Shown here piece by piece: positions 37,152 through 45,179 of a DNA stretch of 51,583 bases (position 1 is its first letter; each line of letters starts with the position of its first letter). The DNA is from SAR202 cluster bacterium Io17-Chloro-G4. Its GTDB lineage: Bacteria; Chloroflexota; Dehalococcoidia; Lucifugimonadales; UBA3495. Under the pieces are notes generated by a model. It made no database searches and was not told the origin of the DNA. It worked only from the letters and a program-made list of their open reading frames with translations. The DNA lies in contig MUCR01000045.1 in the NCBI GenBank assembly GCA_002816455.1, positions 1-51,583 of the forward strand. The letters are read 5' to 3'. Made by a program: the position numbers and the translations under genes.

Positions 37152-37204
37152 AACAACCCGCAACCCCTTTAGATATCGGTTTTCGAAACCTACGAGGACT
37201 CGCA

Positions 37205-38380
37205 ATGGACGTACTCCCTTCCGAAGAAGAACAAATGCTGAAGAACCTGGCCAGGGAATTCCTGGAGGGCGAGTGTCCTCCCAGTTTGGCCAGGGCGATG
37301 GAATTGGACGAGATCGGCTACCCGCCGGAGTTGTGGAAGAGGATGGCCGAATTGGGTTGGACCGGTCTTGCCCTTCCAGAGCAATACGGTGGCCAGGGGA
37401 TGCCCTTGACATACCTGGCGGTGATATTAGAAGAGGCCGGCCGGGCAATTGCTCCGGTGCCCCTTCACAGCACCATGATGACCGCCTTGACCATTGCCGA
37501 ACACGCCATCGACACACAACGGGAAGACATTCTGCCCCGGGTGTGCAGCGGAGACCTGATCCTAACTTGGGCCTTCACCGAGTCCGACCCCAGGTTTATT
37601 CCAGAAGCCGTCAACATGCAGGCCACCGAAGACGGTGAGCATTATGTTCTCACCGGCACCAAGATGTTCGTTGACAACCTGGAAGCCTCCGAAATTTGCT
37701 TGCTGGCCTGCCGTACCGCGCCAAGGTCAGCGGATAGCCAGGGGATTTCCTTGCTGCTGGTGGACACCCGCAGCCCTGGAATTTCCGGCACTCCTCTGAC
37801 GACGCTGGCCAAGGACCGGCAAAGCCGGGTAACCTTTGACGGCGTCCGTGTGCCCAAAGCCAATTTGGTGGGCCAACTCAACCAGGGCTGGCCCATAGTT
37901 CAGTGGATGCTAGAGCGAGGAACAGCCCTCCTCTGCGCTCAAATGGTCGGCGCTACCAGGAAGGACGCTGATATGGCCATCGAGTACGCCAAGAACCGGG
38001 TCGCTTTCGGGCGGCCCATCGGCTCCTTCCAGTCCATTCAGCACCTATGCGCCGACATGACGCTGTGGGTTGACGGCGCTCAGATGCTTACCTACGAAGC
38101 GCTGTGGAAAATCGATCAGGGCATGCCCGCCAGCGTGGAGGTGTCCCAGGCCAAGGCTTTCTGCAACGACAAGTGCGAAGCTGTAGTCCGGTCTTCTCAG
38201 TCCATCCACGGTGGAATCGGTTTCATGATGGAGTTCGACCTGCACTTGTGGTTCCGCAGGGTGACGTCTTGGACCATGCGCTTGGGCACCAGTTTCGAGC
38301 ACCGGGCCAACGTGGCCAAGGCTTTATTGGACACTCCGGGAGAAGTCCGGCTGGGTTTGCCCCTGATAACCGTACCTTAA
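37205..38380 (+). CDS. Acyl-CoA dehydrogenase family protein, second of pair
   Basis: 391 residues with LPSEEEQMLKNLAREFLE, LGWTGLALPEQYGGQGMPLT, LTWAFTESDPRF, and the C-terminal FQSIQHLCADMTLWVDGAQM and HGGIGFMMEFDLHLWFRR. The final motif that normally carries the catalytic Glu (YEGTS in MCAD) reads RLGTSFEHR; a Glu is present at the alternative isovaleryl-CoA-dehydrogenase-like position in MLERGTALL. This pattern is usual for one subunit of heteromeric FadE pairs. Starts 53 nt after the first dehydrogenase. Confidence 0.9.
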   Translation: MDVLPSEEEQMLKNLAREFLEGECPPSLARAMELDEIGYPPELWKRMAELGWTGLALPEQYGGQGMPLTYLAVILEEAGRAIAPVPLHSTMMTALTIAEHAIDTQREDILPRVCSGDLILTWAFTESDPRFIPEAVNMQATEDGEHYVLTGTKMFVDNLEASEICLLACRTAPRSADSQGISLLLVDTRSPGISGTPLTTLAKDRQSRVTFDGVRVPKANLVGQLNQGWPIVQWMLERGTALLCAQMVGATRKDADMAIEYAKNRVAFGRPIGSFQSIQHLCADMTLWVDGAQMLTYEALWKIDQGMPASVEVSQAKAFCNDKCEAVVRSSQSIHGGIGFMMEFDLHLWFRRVTSWTMRLGTSFEHRANVAKALLDTPGEVRLGLPLITVP

Positions 38381-38463
38381 ATTGGCCGCATTTGGCCTTT
38401 ACTTAGCCAAAGCGAGTCTCTGCGCCAGTGTGGCGAACAATTTGAAGAATCGGAGAATATTCC

Positions 38464-38667
38464 ATGGCTAAAGACCCGGTTTGCGGTAAAGAAATCGACG
38501 AAGAGCAAGCCCGAAACCAGACCGGCCAAACCATGCATGGAGCCACCGAGGTTGACCCTCAACAAGGCACACGCATGTTCCACAACGGAGTTTGGATGTA
38601 CTTCTGTGGTCTGGAATGCCGCAGCAAGTTCATGGCCACTCCCGAGACCTACTCAGCTCAGGCCTGA
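38464..38667 (+). CDS. Small YHS-domain protein
   Basis: 67 residues. AKDPVCGKEIDEEQAR at the start and MYFCGLECRSKFMATPETY at the end give the YHS pattern, with Cys in DPVCG and the CGLEC pair as likely metal ligands. YHS domains occur in metal-binding and monooxygenase-linked proteins. In this operon it may serve a metalloenzyme or metal supply; the function is not known. Confidence 0.85.
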   Translation: MAKDPVCGKEIDEEQARNQTGQTMHGATEVDPQQGTRMFHNGVWMYFCGLECRSKFMATPETYSAQA

Positions 38668-38701
38668 GAACTTAGGGCCAATTAATTAGAGGAGACTAAT
38701 C

Positions 38702-39304
38702 ATGGCCGACCCCATCCAGTTGGACCCAAAAAAGACCTGTCTTATCTTGATCGATATGATTAACGCCGTGGCCAAAGGCGCCGGGCCGCCTTACGACGTG
38801 CCAGCAAACCGGCAAGAAGTTATTGATAACTTCCAGAAGTTGGTGGCCCACTGCCGCTCCGTGGGAACGCCCATGATTTTCATCACCACCCACCGCCGAC
38901 CGGACAATGCCGACGCTCCAAAGACTATTTCCGACGTAGGCGGTGGCGGTGGAGCCCCAATGATAGGCGGCACTCCGGCCACCGAGTTCATTGACGAGCT
39001 GCGGCCCACAGCTGACGACTGGGTAGTGGTCAAGCCCCGGTTTACCGCTTTCTACGGAACGAACGTAGAAGCTATACTCAATACTCTGGGCACCGAGACC
39101 ATCTTGGTGGGCGGCATCTCAACCCAGCGAAGCGTGGAGGGCACCGCCCGGGACGCCAAGAACCGGGACATCCAATGCGTGGTGGTTAGCGATTGCTGTA
39201 CCGCCGGGGAAATAGATGTCCACCAAATGACCGTCGAGCATGTGCTGCCCTTATTGGTGCGAGTACGCAACACCGACGAGGTGATCGCCGGTTTGCACGC
39301 GTGA
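38702..39304 (+). CDS. Isochorismatase-fold hydrolase with Cys-to-Ser at the nucleophile
   Basis: 200 residues. The fold is clear: Asp in CLILIDMINAVA, Lys in VVVKPRFTAFYGTN, and the strand with ILVGGISTQRSVEGTARDAK. In cysteine hydrolases of this family the last motif reads TNVCVEATARDA; here the Cys position is Ser. The family includes nicotinamidases, carbamoylases and isochorismatases; loss of the Cys argues against amidase chemistry of the usual kind. A Gly-rich loop (GGGGGAPMIGG) lies mid-protein. Last gene of the acyl-CoA dehydrogenase operon. Confidence 0.85.
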   Translation: MADPIQLDPKKTCLILIDMINAVAKGAGPPYDVPANRQEVIDNFQKLVAHCRSVGTPMIFITTHRRPDNADAPKTISDVGGGGGAPMIGGTPATEFIDELRPTADDWVVVKPRFTAFYGTNVEAILNTLGTETILVGGISTQRSVEGTARDAKNRDIQCVVVSDCCTAGEIDVHQMTVEHVLPLLVRVRNTDEVIAGLHA

Positions 39305-39362
39305 TCTCTTGCGCCTTGTTCAGGGAGAGACGCCGGGTCTAAGTTGATAGCTGAATCGCTTC

Positions 39363-39488
39363 GCCGTTCGTGGTGAGCTTGTCGAACCATACCTTCCACA
39401 TCGCTACCAAATCCGTTCGTGGTGAGCTTGTCGAACCATACCTTCCACATCGCTACCAAATCCGTTCGTTGTGAGCTTGTCGAACCAT
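39363..39488. repeat. 49-bp tandem repeat, about 2.6 copies
   Basis: Copies start at 39363, 39412 and 39461 (the last partial, to 39488) and are nearly identical. Each begins CCGTTCGTGGTGAGCTTGTC, a motif that recurs widely as dispersed repeats in bacterial genomes. There are no unique spacers, so it is not a CRISPR array. Confidence 0.85.
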
Positions 39489-39589
39489 CCCATGGTGGCG
39501 AGACTTAGGTAGGTTGGAGCCGCCGGTGGACAGAGACCGTCCCGGCGTTCGTGGGAAAGCCGACATAATTACCTGCAAGAATGGAGACC

Positions 39590-39613
39590 CTTCGACAGGC
39601 TCAGGGCGAACGG
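39590..39613. repeat. Inverted relative of the 49-bp repeat
   Basis: CTTCGACAGGCTCAGGGCGA and the following ACGG match, in reverse orientation, the head of the tandem repeat (reverse complement GTTCGACAAGCTCACCACGA). The two groups could pair in RNA or mark the ends of a small dispersed element. The remaining sequence to 39820 holds only shadow reading frames. Confidence 0.6.
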
Positions 39614-39823
39614 ACTAGTAGCGAGCATGGAGGCTCTGGCCACACAAAACGACGGCGGACCCTTATGTGTGATTGAGGTACACGAGACCCCCACCGTTAA
39701 AACTCGCACCGCTCAAGGTGATCCTCAAGCTTTAGTCCATCGACAGGTCCGACTTTGTCGAGACTCTCGATGGAATCGGAGCTTAGGAAGAACTGAACAA
39801 AGCCAACAGATCGAACCTATTCA

Positions 39824-39867
39824 AAAATAAAACTACCCCGCACAATTAGGCGGGGTAGTTTTATTTT
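39824..39867. terminator. Bidirectional intrinsic terminator
   Basis: An 18-bp perfect stem: AAAATAAAACTACCCCGC at 39824-39841 pairs with GCGGGGTAGTTTTATTTT at 39850-39867, 8-nt loop. A-rich and T-rich flanks make it work both ways, ending the isochorismatase operon on + and the monooxygenase gene on -. Confidence 0.92.
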
Positions 39868-39887
39868 GCGTGCTGTCGTTGAATTCT

Positions 39888-41126
39888 TTACCGTTGAGCG
39901 ATCGGCACTTCTCCCGCCTTGCCTTTGGACTCGTACGGCTGCAGTTTGACCTCGTGCAGAGCTGGGATAACTTCTTGGCCCAGCAATTCGATGGAGCGCA
40001 TAACGTCACTGTGTTTCATGGCCCCTTCGTTACCGTATATGTGGAGGTATCCTGGGCTCAGACGTTCAATCATCTCAGTCAGCTTCCGGGTAACGGTTTC
40101 TGGGCTGCCGACTATGATGTTGTTGACACCCTGCAATTGCTCGTAGCTTAGACCAACGCCCAATCCTCCCGCCCCTGCCACATTGCCCGTGGGCCGCTGA
40201 GCCTTCACTTTGACCGCGGCTCTGGACTGGTAACCCGGCGGGTCGTTGTGCTCCGTGGGACCCCTCTGTCGATGCTCGATGGTCCACATGAACTCGCGCC
40301 CGATCTCGATAGCCTTCTCATCAGTATCGGCTACCAAGCACCTGAGCAAGTAGCCAAAGTGTTCCGGCCCCGCCTGGTAACCCTCTTCTTCGGCGGTGTC
40401 TATATAAACCTGTTTGAGCCATTCAGTGGTATCCACCAACGCGCCCAGGTTCATGTAGGGGTGGCGGTGCTTGGCGGCCCAAACCACGCTCTCCGGACTG
40501 CCGGTGCCGGGGAACCAAATATCTGGGCGGGGATTTTGCATCGGCACTACCCAAGGATTCACCACCCGATATTGATAATGCTGGCCCTCGAAGCGGAAGG
40601 GTCCGGGTTCGGTCCAGCACTTTATGATGAGGTCATGGGCTTCTTCAAAGCGACTCCTGTTTTCCGTCGGTGAAATGCCGGCTTGCAGGGTTTCCACGGC
40701 GGTCCCGCGAACGAAGCCGGAGATAATCCTGCCACCTGAGTAGCAATCCAGCATGGCGATTTCTTCAGCCATACGGATGGGGTCGTTGACGGCGATCACG
40801 TTGCCCAGGATAGCAATCTTGACGTTCTTTGTGAGTTTAGCGATAACCGCAGCGTCCAGGTTAACCGCCGGCTTCATGCACCAATAGGATGCATGGTGCT
40901 CATTGGTCATGATGCCGTCGAACCCAACCTCGTCGGCCAGAGCATATTGCTCATGGTACTCGTTGTAGAGAACGTGAGCTTTCTGAGGGTCAAAGTAGGT
41001 ATTGGGAAATCCCAAGCGTCCCGAATCGTATTTCTCTAGATCCTCGTTTCCAACGTGTCCGTAAGGCTGTTCCGAAAACCAATATATCTCCGCCTTGTCT
41101 GTGGGTCGGGCCAGTTGGTCAACCAT
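39888..41126 (-). CDS. Luciferase-like flavin-dependent monooxygenase
   Basis: 412 residues of the LLM family (F420 or FMN TIM barrel). Visible family features: EIYWFSEQPYGHV at the N-terminus, LADEVGFDGIMTNEHHASYW, LGNVIAVNDPIRMAEEIAML with DCYSGGRIISGFVRG, and NIIVGSPETVTRKLTEMIE near the end. These match bacterial luciferase alpha-type enzymes that insert oxygen into organic substrates. SAR202-type Chloroflexota are known for many paralogues. Start ATG lies 9 nt after GGGAGG. Substrate unknown. Confidence 0.92.
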   Translation of the reverse strand: MVDQLARPTDKAEIYWFSEQPYGHVGNEDLEKYDSGRLGFPNTYFDPQKAHVLYNEYHEQYALADEVGFDGIMTNEHHASYWCMKPAVNLDAAVIAKLTKNVKIAILGNVIAVNDPIRMAEEIAMLDCYSGGRIISGFVRGTAVETLQAGISPTENRSRFEEAHDLIIKCWTEPGPFRFEGQHYQYRVVNPWVVPMQNPRPDIWFPGTGSPESVVWAAKHRHPYMNLGALVDTTEWLKQVYIDTAEEEGYQAGPEHFGYLLRCLVADTDEKAIEIGREFMWTIEHRQRGPTEHNDPPGYQSRAAVKVKAQRPTGNVAGAGGLGVGLSYEQLQGVNNIIVGSPETVTRKLTEMIERLSPGYLHIYGNEGAMKHSDVMRSIELLGQEVIPALHEVKLQPYESKGKAGEVPIAQR

Positions 41127-41271
41127 AGATATTTCCTCCCAATTGCGAGATTGAACGGATTGTGCCTAAGACCTAGGGTCCTGCGAATGCTTACCTTGTC
41201 TATTACCGGGCCGAAATCCGTGCCGATCGCCAGGCGTCTGGTAGGGTGAGGCACGATCTAGGCAGCGAACA

Positions 41272-41288
41272 AGTATCTTCTAGATACT
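41272..41288. promoter_or_regulatory. Inverted repeat downstream of the monooxygenase promoter
   Basis: AGTATCT (41272-41278) and AGATACT (41282-41288) with a 3-nt centre lie about 20 nt past the -10 element on the - strand, so a bound protein could block transcription. Candidate operator only. Confidence 0.4.
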
Positions 41289-41309
41289 AGATATATGTGC
41301 GCCGCCAGT

Positions 41310-41338
41310 ATTATAGACGCCGCCTAGACTCGTATCAA
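41310..41338 (-). promoter_or_regulatory. Promoter of the luciferase-like monooxygenase gene
   Basis: On the - strand TTGATA (complement 41333-41338) and a perfect TATAAT (complement 41310-41315) with a 17-nt spacer. The transcript would have a ~175-nt leader. The rest of the 346-nt intergenic space toward the + strand GlcG-type gene shows only weak promoter-like hexamers. Confidence 0.7.
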
Positions 41339-41472
41339 CCCCGGCATTGTTAAGATGGATAACTCGCTTGGCAGAGATAAATTGCCTAAGCCGCACGCTA
41401 AGCGGTAATATTGCCTAGCCCTGCCGACAAACCAGCAGAAATTGCACGAATATCAAATATGGAGGTAATGAA

Positions 41473-41862
41473 ATGGCTCTCTCATTGTCGGAAGCTAATC
41501 GCATGGTACAGGCGGCTCTTTCAAAAGCGGACGAACTGGGTGTTAGCGTTAGCATTGCAGTGTCGGATGCCGGCGGAAATCTATTGGCATTTAACCGAAT
41601 GGCGGGGGCGAGTGCGATCAGCGCCACAGTGGCGCAAGGGAAAGCGGCTGCGTCTGCGGGGTTCGGGAGACCCAGTGGGTCTTTGCAAGCTGACTCCCCT
41701 GTTATTCAGGCGGTCATCTCTGCGATGGGAGGAAGAATGCTTCCTGCCCAAGGTGCTGTGCCAGTGCTCAAGGATGGAGAACTTGTCGGAGCAATTGGGG
41801 GCAGCGGAGCAACGGCCCAACAAGATGAGGACTGCGCTCAGGCGGGATTAGCTGCTCTTTAA
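41473..41862 (+). CDS. GlcG/HbpS-family heme-binding-like protein
   Basis: 129 residues typical of the GlcG/HbpS (DUF336) family: LSLSEANRMVQAALSKADEL, VSIAVSDAGGNLLAFNRM, KAAASAGFGRPSG and VPVLKDGELVGAIGGSGATA. Family members bind or degrade heme, or are encoded next to glycolate and other catabolic genes. ATG 41473 follows GGAGGTAATG. Single-gene unit on + between two - strand genes; role unknown. Confidence 0.88.
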   Translation: MALSLSEANRMVQAALSKADELGVSVSIAVSDAGGNLLAFNRMAGASAISATVAQGKAAASAGFGRPSGSLQADSPVIQAVISAMGGRMLPAQGAVPVLKDGELVGAIGGSGATAQQDEDCAQAGLAAL

Positions 41863-41872
41863 CCACCTGTGG

Positions 41873-41889
41873 CCCCCTTACGAAGGGGG
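41873..41889. repeat. Short hairpin repeat, copy A
   Basis: CCCCCTT-ACG-AAGGGGG, followed by AC, just after the GlcG-type stop codon. A near-identical hairpin lies at 43119-43139 on the other side of the propeller gene. It may serve as a transcription stop for the + gene but has no T-tract. Confidence 0.6.
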
Positions 41890-41919
41890 ACAGCGGCGCT
41901 GTCATTGACTTCATAAAAC

Positions 41920-41947
41920 GTAGGGGCGGTTCGCGAACCGCCCCTAC
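41920..41947. repeat. 28-bp perfect palindrome, REP-like
   Basis: Arms GTAGGGGCGGTTCG and CGAACCGCCCCTAC, 14 nt each, no spacer. It sits between the convergent GlcG-type gene and propeller gene. The GC-rich palindrome can form a strong stem in RNA from both strands. This sequence type is common as dispersed palindromic repeats. Confidence 0.85.
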
Positions 41948-41977
41948 TGGTAAACGGAGGGATACAACACCCGGCGC

Positions 41978-42961
41978 TTAGTTCGGCACCACCGCCACCG
42001 AACGAATCTCACCGAACTCCTTTTTGAGCTTCTTCCAGCTATCTCCGCCGTCTTCGCTGACGTACACGTAGCCGAAGAGGCTGGCTGCAACGATCACGTT
42101 GGGCCTTTCCTGGTGGGTACCCAGCCAATAGACTACTGAGTTGGGCTCCACGGGCAAGGAAACCGGATCCCAGGATTGGCCAGCGTTGGTGGTCCGCTGG
42201 ATGGCGCCGGTCACACCAGGAATGAAATCGCCGTTGCCCACGAACATTACGTCCGGGTTATCGGCCTTCAGCAGCACGCCCCGGCAGTATGAACGAACAT
42301 CGTTCTCATTGAACTTGGGGAAGTAGTGATAGTCCCAGCTTTCGCCTTCATCTTGACTGGTGGCGATGCCGAAGGGGCTGGTGCAGTAGACCGAAGTACT
42401 GGAACCGACCTTTAAGGCCATGCCGTGGATGTCTCCATGGAAGGGGTCTTCTCCCAAGTCCGGCATGTGCAGCCAGTTGTCGCCCCCGTCCAGGCTCTTG
42501 TAGACACCGTCGACTTCGATGCCAGCCCATATGGTGCGGTTGTCCCGCGGGTCGACAATCATGTTGGTAGTCCGCGGAGTGCCAATGGGACAGTCCATGT
42601 TCACGCCCATGTTCAGTTTGTCCCAAGTCTTCCCGCCGTCCCGGGAACGGAAGCTCTCGGGCCTGGTGCCAGCAAAAATAGTGTCCGTATTTGACGGGTC
42701 CAAGGCCACTGACCAAATCTGAAGCTCGTCAAAAGGCGAGTCCAGCTTGTCCCAACTCGTGCCGTTATCGTCACTGCGGAAGATGCCCACGTCAGACCCG
42801 GCCAGAATCCTGTGGGGATTGTCCGGATAGACGCCCAGAGCCCGTACTGTGGCTTCTCCGGGTATCGGTTGCCTAATCTTGGTCCAAGTATCGCCGCCAT
42901 CATTGCTGACGCCCAATCCTTGGCCCACGGTGCCGAGAAGAATGCTATAGTCCTGTGCCAT
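41978..42961 (-). CDS. Asp-box (BNR) beta-propeller protein
   Basis: 327 residues from ATG 42961, 7 nt after GGGAGG; a GTG one codon earlier is possible. Seven Asp-box motifs are visible in order: SNDGGDTW, SDDNGTSW, SRDGGKTW, SLDGGDNW, SQDEGESW, TTNAGQSW and SEDGGDSW. They are spaced about 45-50 residues apart, giving one per blade of a seven-bladed propeller of the sialidase/sortilin-like type. No signal peptide or catalytic sialidase Arg triad is evident, so an enzyme activity cannot be assumed; a cytosolic binding role is possible. Confidence 0.88.
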   Translation of the reverse strand: MAQDYSILLGTVGQGLGVSNDGGDTWTKIRQPIPGEATVRALGVYPDNPHRILAGSDVGIFRSDDNGTSWDKLDSPFDELQIWSVALDPSNTDTIFAGTRPESFRSRDGGKTWDKLNMGVNMDCPIGTPRTTNMIVDPRDNRTIWAGIEVDGVYKSLDGGDNWLHMPDLGEDPFHGDIHGMALKVGSSTSVYCTSPFGIATSQDEGESWDYHYFPKFNENDVRSYCRGVLLKADNPDVMFVGNGDFIPGVTGAIQRTTNAGQSWDPVSLPVEPNSVVYWLGTHQERPNVIVAASLFGYVYVSEDGGDSWKKLKKEFGEIRSVAVVPN

Positions 42962-43011
42962 CACTGTTCCTCCCTAAAACATATTTGCCGGAAATATTAG
43001 TGAGTGGGGAC

Positions 43012-43041
43012 ATAATAGACCAATTGAGGGGAGATTGCCAA
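43012..43041 (-). promoter_or_regulatory. Promoter of the Asp-box propeller gene
   Basis: On the - strand TTGGCA (complement 43036-43041) and TATTAT (complement 43012-43017), 18-nt spacer, each 5/6 to consensus, ~50 nt before the start codon. Confidence 0.6.
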
Positions 43042-43118
43042 TAATAAAGAGGCTCACCATTATTAAATGGGTGGCGGCTTGATGGTTATTGCGCACCTAA
43101 TTACGTAGCCTTCGACCC

Positions 43119-43203
43119 GTCCCCTTTACGAAGGGGGACTACAGGGGGTTAGGCTCCTGCGGCGACTTAACCTCCCCTAAATCCCCTCCTTAGTAAGGAG
43201 GGG
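43119..43203. repeat. Nested hairpin repeat element, copy B
   Basis: Two hairpins bracket the element: GTCCCCTTTACGAAGGGGGA plus C at 43119-43139 and CCCCTCCTT-AGT-AAGGAGGGG at 43183-43203. Between them GGGGGTTAGG pairs with TTAACCTCCCC, so the whole ~85 nt can fold as one cruciform-like unit. The first hairpin repeats copy A at 41873. This is the look of a small non-coding dispersed element. Confidence 0.65.
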
Positions 43204-43243
43204 ACTTGGCTTGGTCGCTTATTCCATCGTGTCAACCAACTAG

Positions 43244-44983
43244 TTACTCCCTACGTTCCTTGGCCATCTCTGCTCTAAGCGCCTCGGTGGCAGGTTGGTC
43301 CAACTTCAGCGTGTCCTGGTCGATAACCACCCCGTATTCGTCACGAGCGTGGGGTACGGACAGTTTTTCTTGTTCGACATCGTCCAGCACGGCGGAGACA
43401 TCACGTTTCAAAGGGTCGCCGTAGCCGCCGCCTCCGGCCTGAATCACCCGGTAAAGGTCACCTTTTTTCAGGGTCATCAGCTTCTTTCCCGGCAGTTCCT
43501 CCAAATCCGTGTCCGGGTTTAGGTAGTTCCTAGTGGGCGCTCCTGGCTTTCCTCCATCAACGCCCCAAGGAAGAAAATCGGTTCGGTCGGAGCGCAGTTG
43601 GAAGACGGCCTCATCGGCTAGGACGCGGTAGTCTCGGATGAGGCCCAAGCCACCCCGGTACTCGCCAGCGCCGCCGGTGTCAGGGTACAAACCGAAGCGC
43701 TCGATGAGCAAGGGTTGGTCGGCCTCAATGCTTTCTATGGGCGTGTTTGCCATGTTCAAAACTGGGGAGGACAGTCCATCACCGCCGTCCATGTTGGGTC
43801 CGCCGCCCCGGGGTCCGTCATTCATGAATTCCAAGTAGACCCACGCTTTGCGGTTTTTATCATAGCCGCCGAAGCTGACGCCGATCTCGCCGCCGCCCCA
43901 TGCTGCGGGGACTTTGCCGGGCATGGCTTTGGCCATGGCGCCGAACATGGTGTGACAAATCCGGAAGCCAGCCAAGCCCCTGGCAGCCACCGGCGCCGGA
44001 TGCTGGGGATTCACGAAGCAACCTTCGGGAGCGGTTATGTTAAATGGACGGAAGAAGCCGCTGTTCGACTGTATGGCCGGGTCAATTAGGCATTTCACCA
44101 CAGCGTATACGTTGGACTTGGTGTAAGCGAAGTTGGGGTTTATAGAACCTTTGGCCTGGGGTGAAGTTCCCTCGAAATCCACGAACACTTCATCGCCTTG
44201 AATCTTAAGTTTGGCGTGGATTTCTATCGGTTGTGGGTCGATACCGTCATTGTCGATGTAATCGGAGAATTCCCATTCGCCTTGAGGCAGGTTCGAGATC
44301 TCGGCCCGGGTCAGCCGCTCGGTGGTGTCCAGGATGTCGATCATGTAGCTTTTCAGCTCTTCGAAACCGTACTCATCCACCAAACGCAGCAGGTCCCGCT
44401 CGCCAAACCGCACCGCCGCCAAAAGGGCTTGAACGTCGCCCAGCACCTTTTCGGGTACTCGAACGTTCTTTTCAAGGATTCGCCACACGGCCTGGTTTAG
44501 CTCGCCTTTGCTGTACAGCTTCAACGGTGGCAGGATTAGACCTTCTTGATAAATTTCGATATTATCGCAGGCGTTTCCCCCAGCAACCCGGCCACCAATG
44601 TCGGTCTGATGCCCAATACAACAACTCCAGCCCATGAGTGTATCGTTGGCAAATATGGGCTTGAAGAGGAAAATATCTGGGAGGTGGCTGGCTCCTTCAT
44701 AAGGGTCATTGTTGGCGAAAACGTCTCCCGGTTGGACATCGTCGCCAAAGGCGTTCATCACACCCTCCAAGGCCGGGGCCATGGAGCCCAAATGAGGCGG
44801 AAGCGTGAGACCTTGGGCGACCTGCTGCCCATCGGCGGTAAACAAGGCGGTGGAAAAGTCCATGCCGTGCTTGATGACTGCCGAACGAGCGGTGCGCACC
44901 ACGGTCAATGCCATGGTGTCTGCGGCGCTCATCAGGGCGTTTTTGACGATCTCCCGTGTCACCGGGTCTGTGGTCTGAACCAT
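43244..44983 (-). CDS. hyuB: Hydantoinase B / N-methylhydantoinase B family protein
   Basis: 579 residues, matching HyuB length. Features: TDPVTREIVKNALMSAADTM at the start, MDFSTALFTADGQQVAQGLT, the DVFANNDPYEGASHLPDIFL segment, the Gly-rich YRGGLGLIRDYRVLADEAVF and QAGGGGYGDPLKRD. HyuB acts with HyuA in ATP-dependent opening of hydantoin or 5-oxoproline-like rings. HyuA is encoded 196 nt upstream on the same strand. Substrate unknown. Confidence 0.93.
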   Translation of the reverse strand: MVQTTDPVTREIVKNALMSAADTMALTVVRTARSAVIKHGMDFSTALFTADGQQVAQGLTLPPHLGSMAPALEGVMNAFGDDVQPGDVFANNDPYEGASHLPDIFLFKPIFANDTLMGWSCCIGHQTDIGGRVAGGNACDNIEIYQEGLILPPLKLYSKGELNQAVWRILEKNVRVPEKVLGDVQALLAAVRFGERDLLRLVDEYGFEELKSYMIDILDTTERLTRAEISNLPQGEWEFSDYIDNDGIDPQPIEIHAKLKIQGDEVFVDFEGTSPQAKGSINPNFAYTKSNVYAVVKCLIDPAIQSNSGFFRPFNITAPEGCFVNPQHPAPVAARGLAGFRICHTMFGAMAKAMPGKVPAAWGGGEIGVSFGGYDKNRKAWVYLEFMNDGPRGGGPNMDGGDGLSSPVLNMANTPIESIEADQPLLIERFGLYPDTGGAGEYRGGLGLIRDYRVLADEAVFQLRSDRTDFLPWGVDGGKPGAPTRNYLNPDTDLEELPGKKLMTLKKGDLYRVIQAGGGGYGDPLKRDVSAVLDDVEQEKLSVPHARDEYGVVIDQDTLKLDQPATEALRAEMAKERRE

Positions 44984-45067
44984 GCTTTACCCCTTTTTCG
45001 CTTACGCTTATTCGGCTAGACTGCCGTAAATGTGTCTATTGCCAACATATGAAGGTTGGGCCTCAAC

Positions 45068-45147
45068 CGTCATACCGGCGTAGGCCGGTGTCCAGAAACC
45101 TGTGTGGCTGAGAAGTTATCTAGATTCCGGCCTCCGCCGGAATGACG
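45068..45147. repeat. Inverted pair of ~27-nt palindromic repeats
   Basis: Repeat 1 (45068-45095) begins CGTCATACCGGCGTAGGCCGG and repeat 2 (45122-45147) is its inverted near-copy ending CCGGAATGACG. Each also forms its own small hairpin (ACCGGC/GCCGGT; ATTCCGG/CCGGAAT). They lie in the 196-nt spacer between hyuA and hyuB and may affect the relative expression of the two. Confidence 0.75.
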
Positions 45148-45179
45148 AATATATACCCGAGTCTTACTTATCAAGCGGC

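Noticed and set aside
39363-39488. CRISPR-like direct repeats
   Set aside because: The copies are contiguous with no unique spacers and there are no cas genes.
41920-41947. Intrinsic terminator between the convergent genes
   Set aside because: A perfect palindrome but no T-tract on either strand; better described as a dispersed palindromic repeat.
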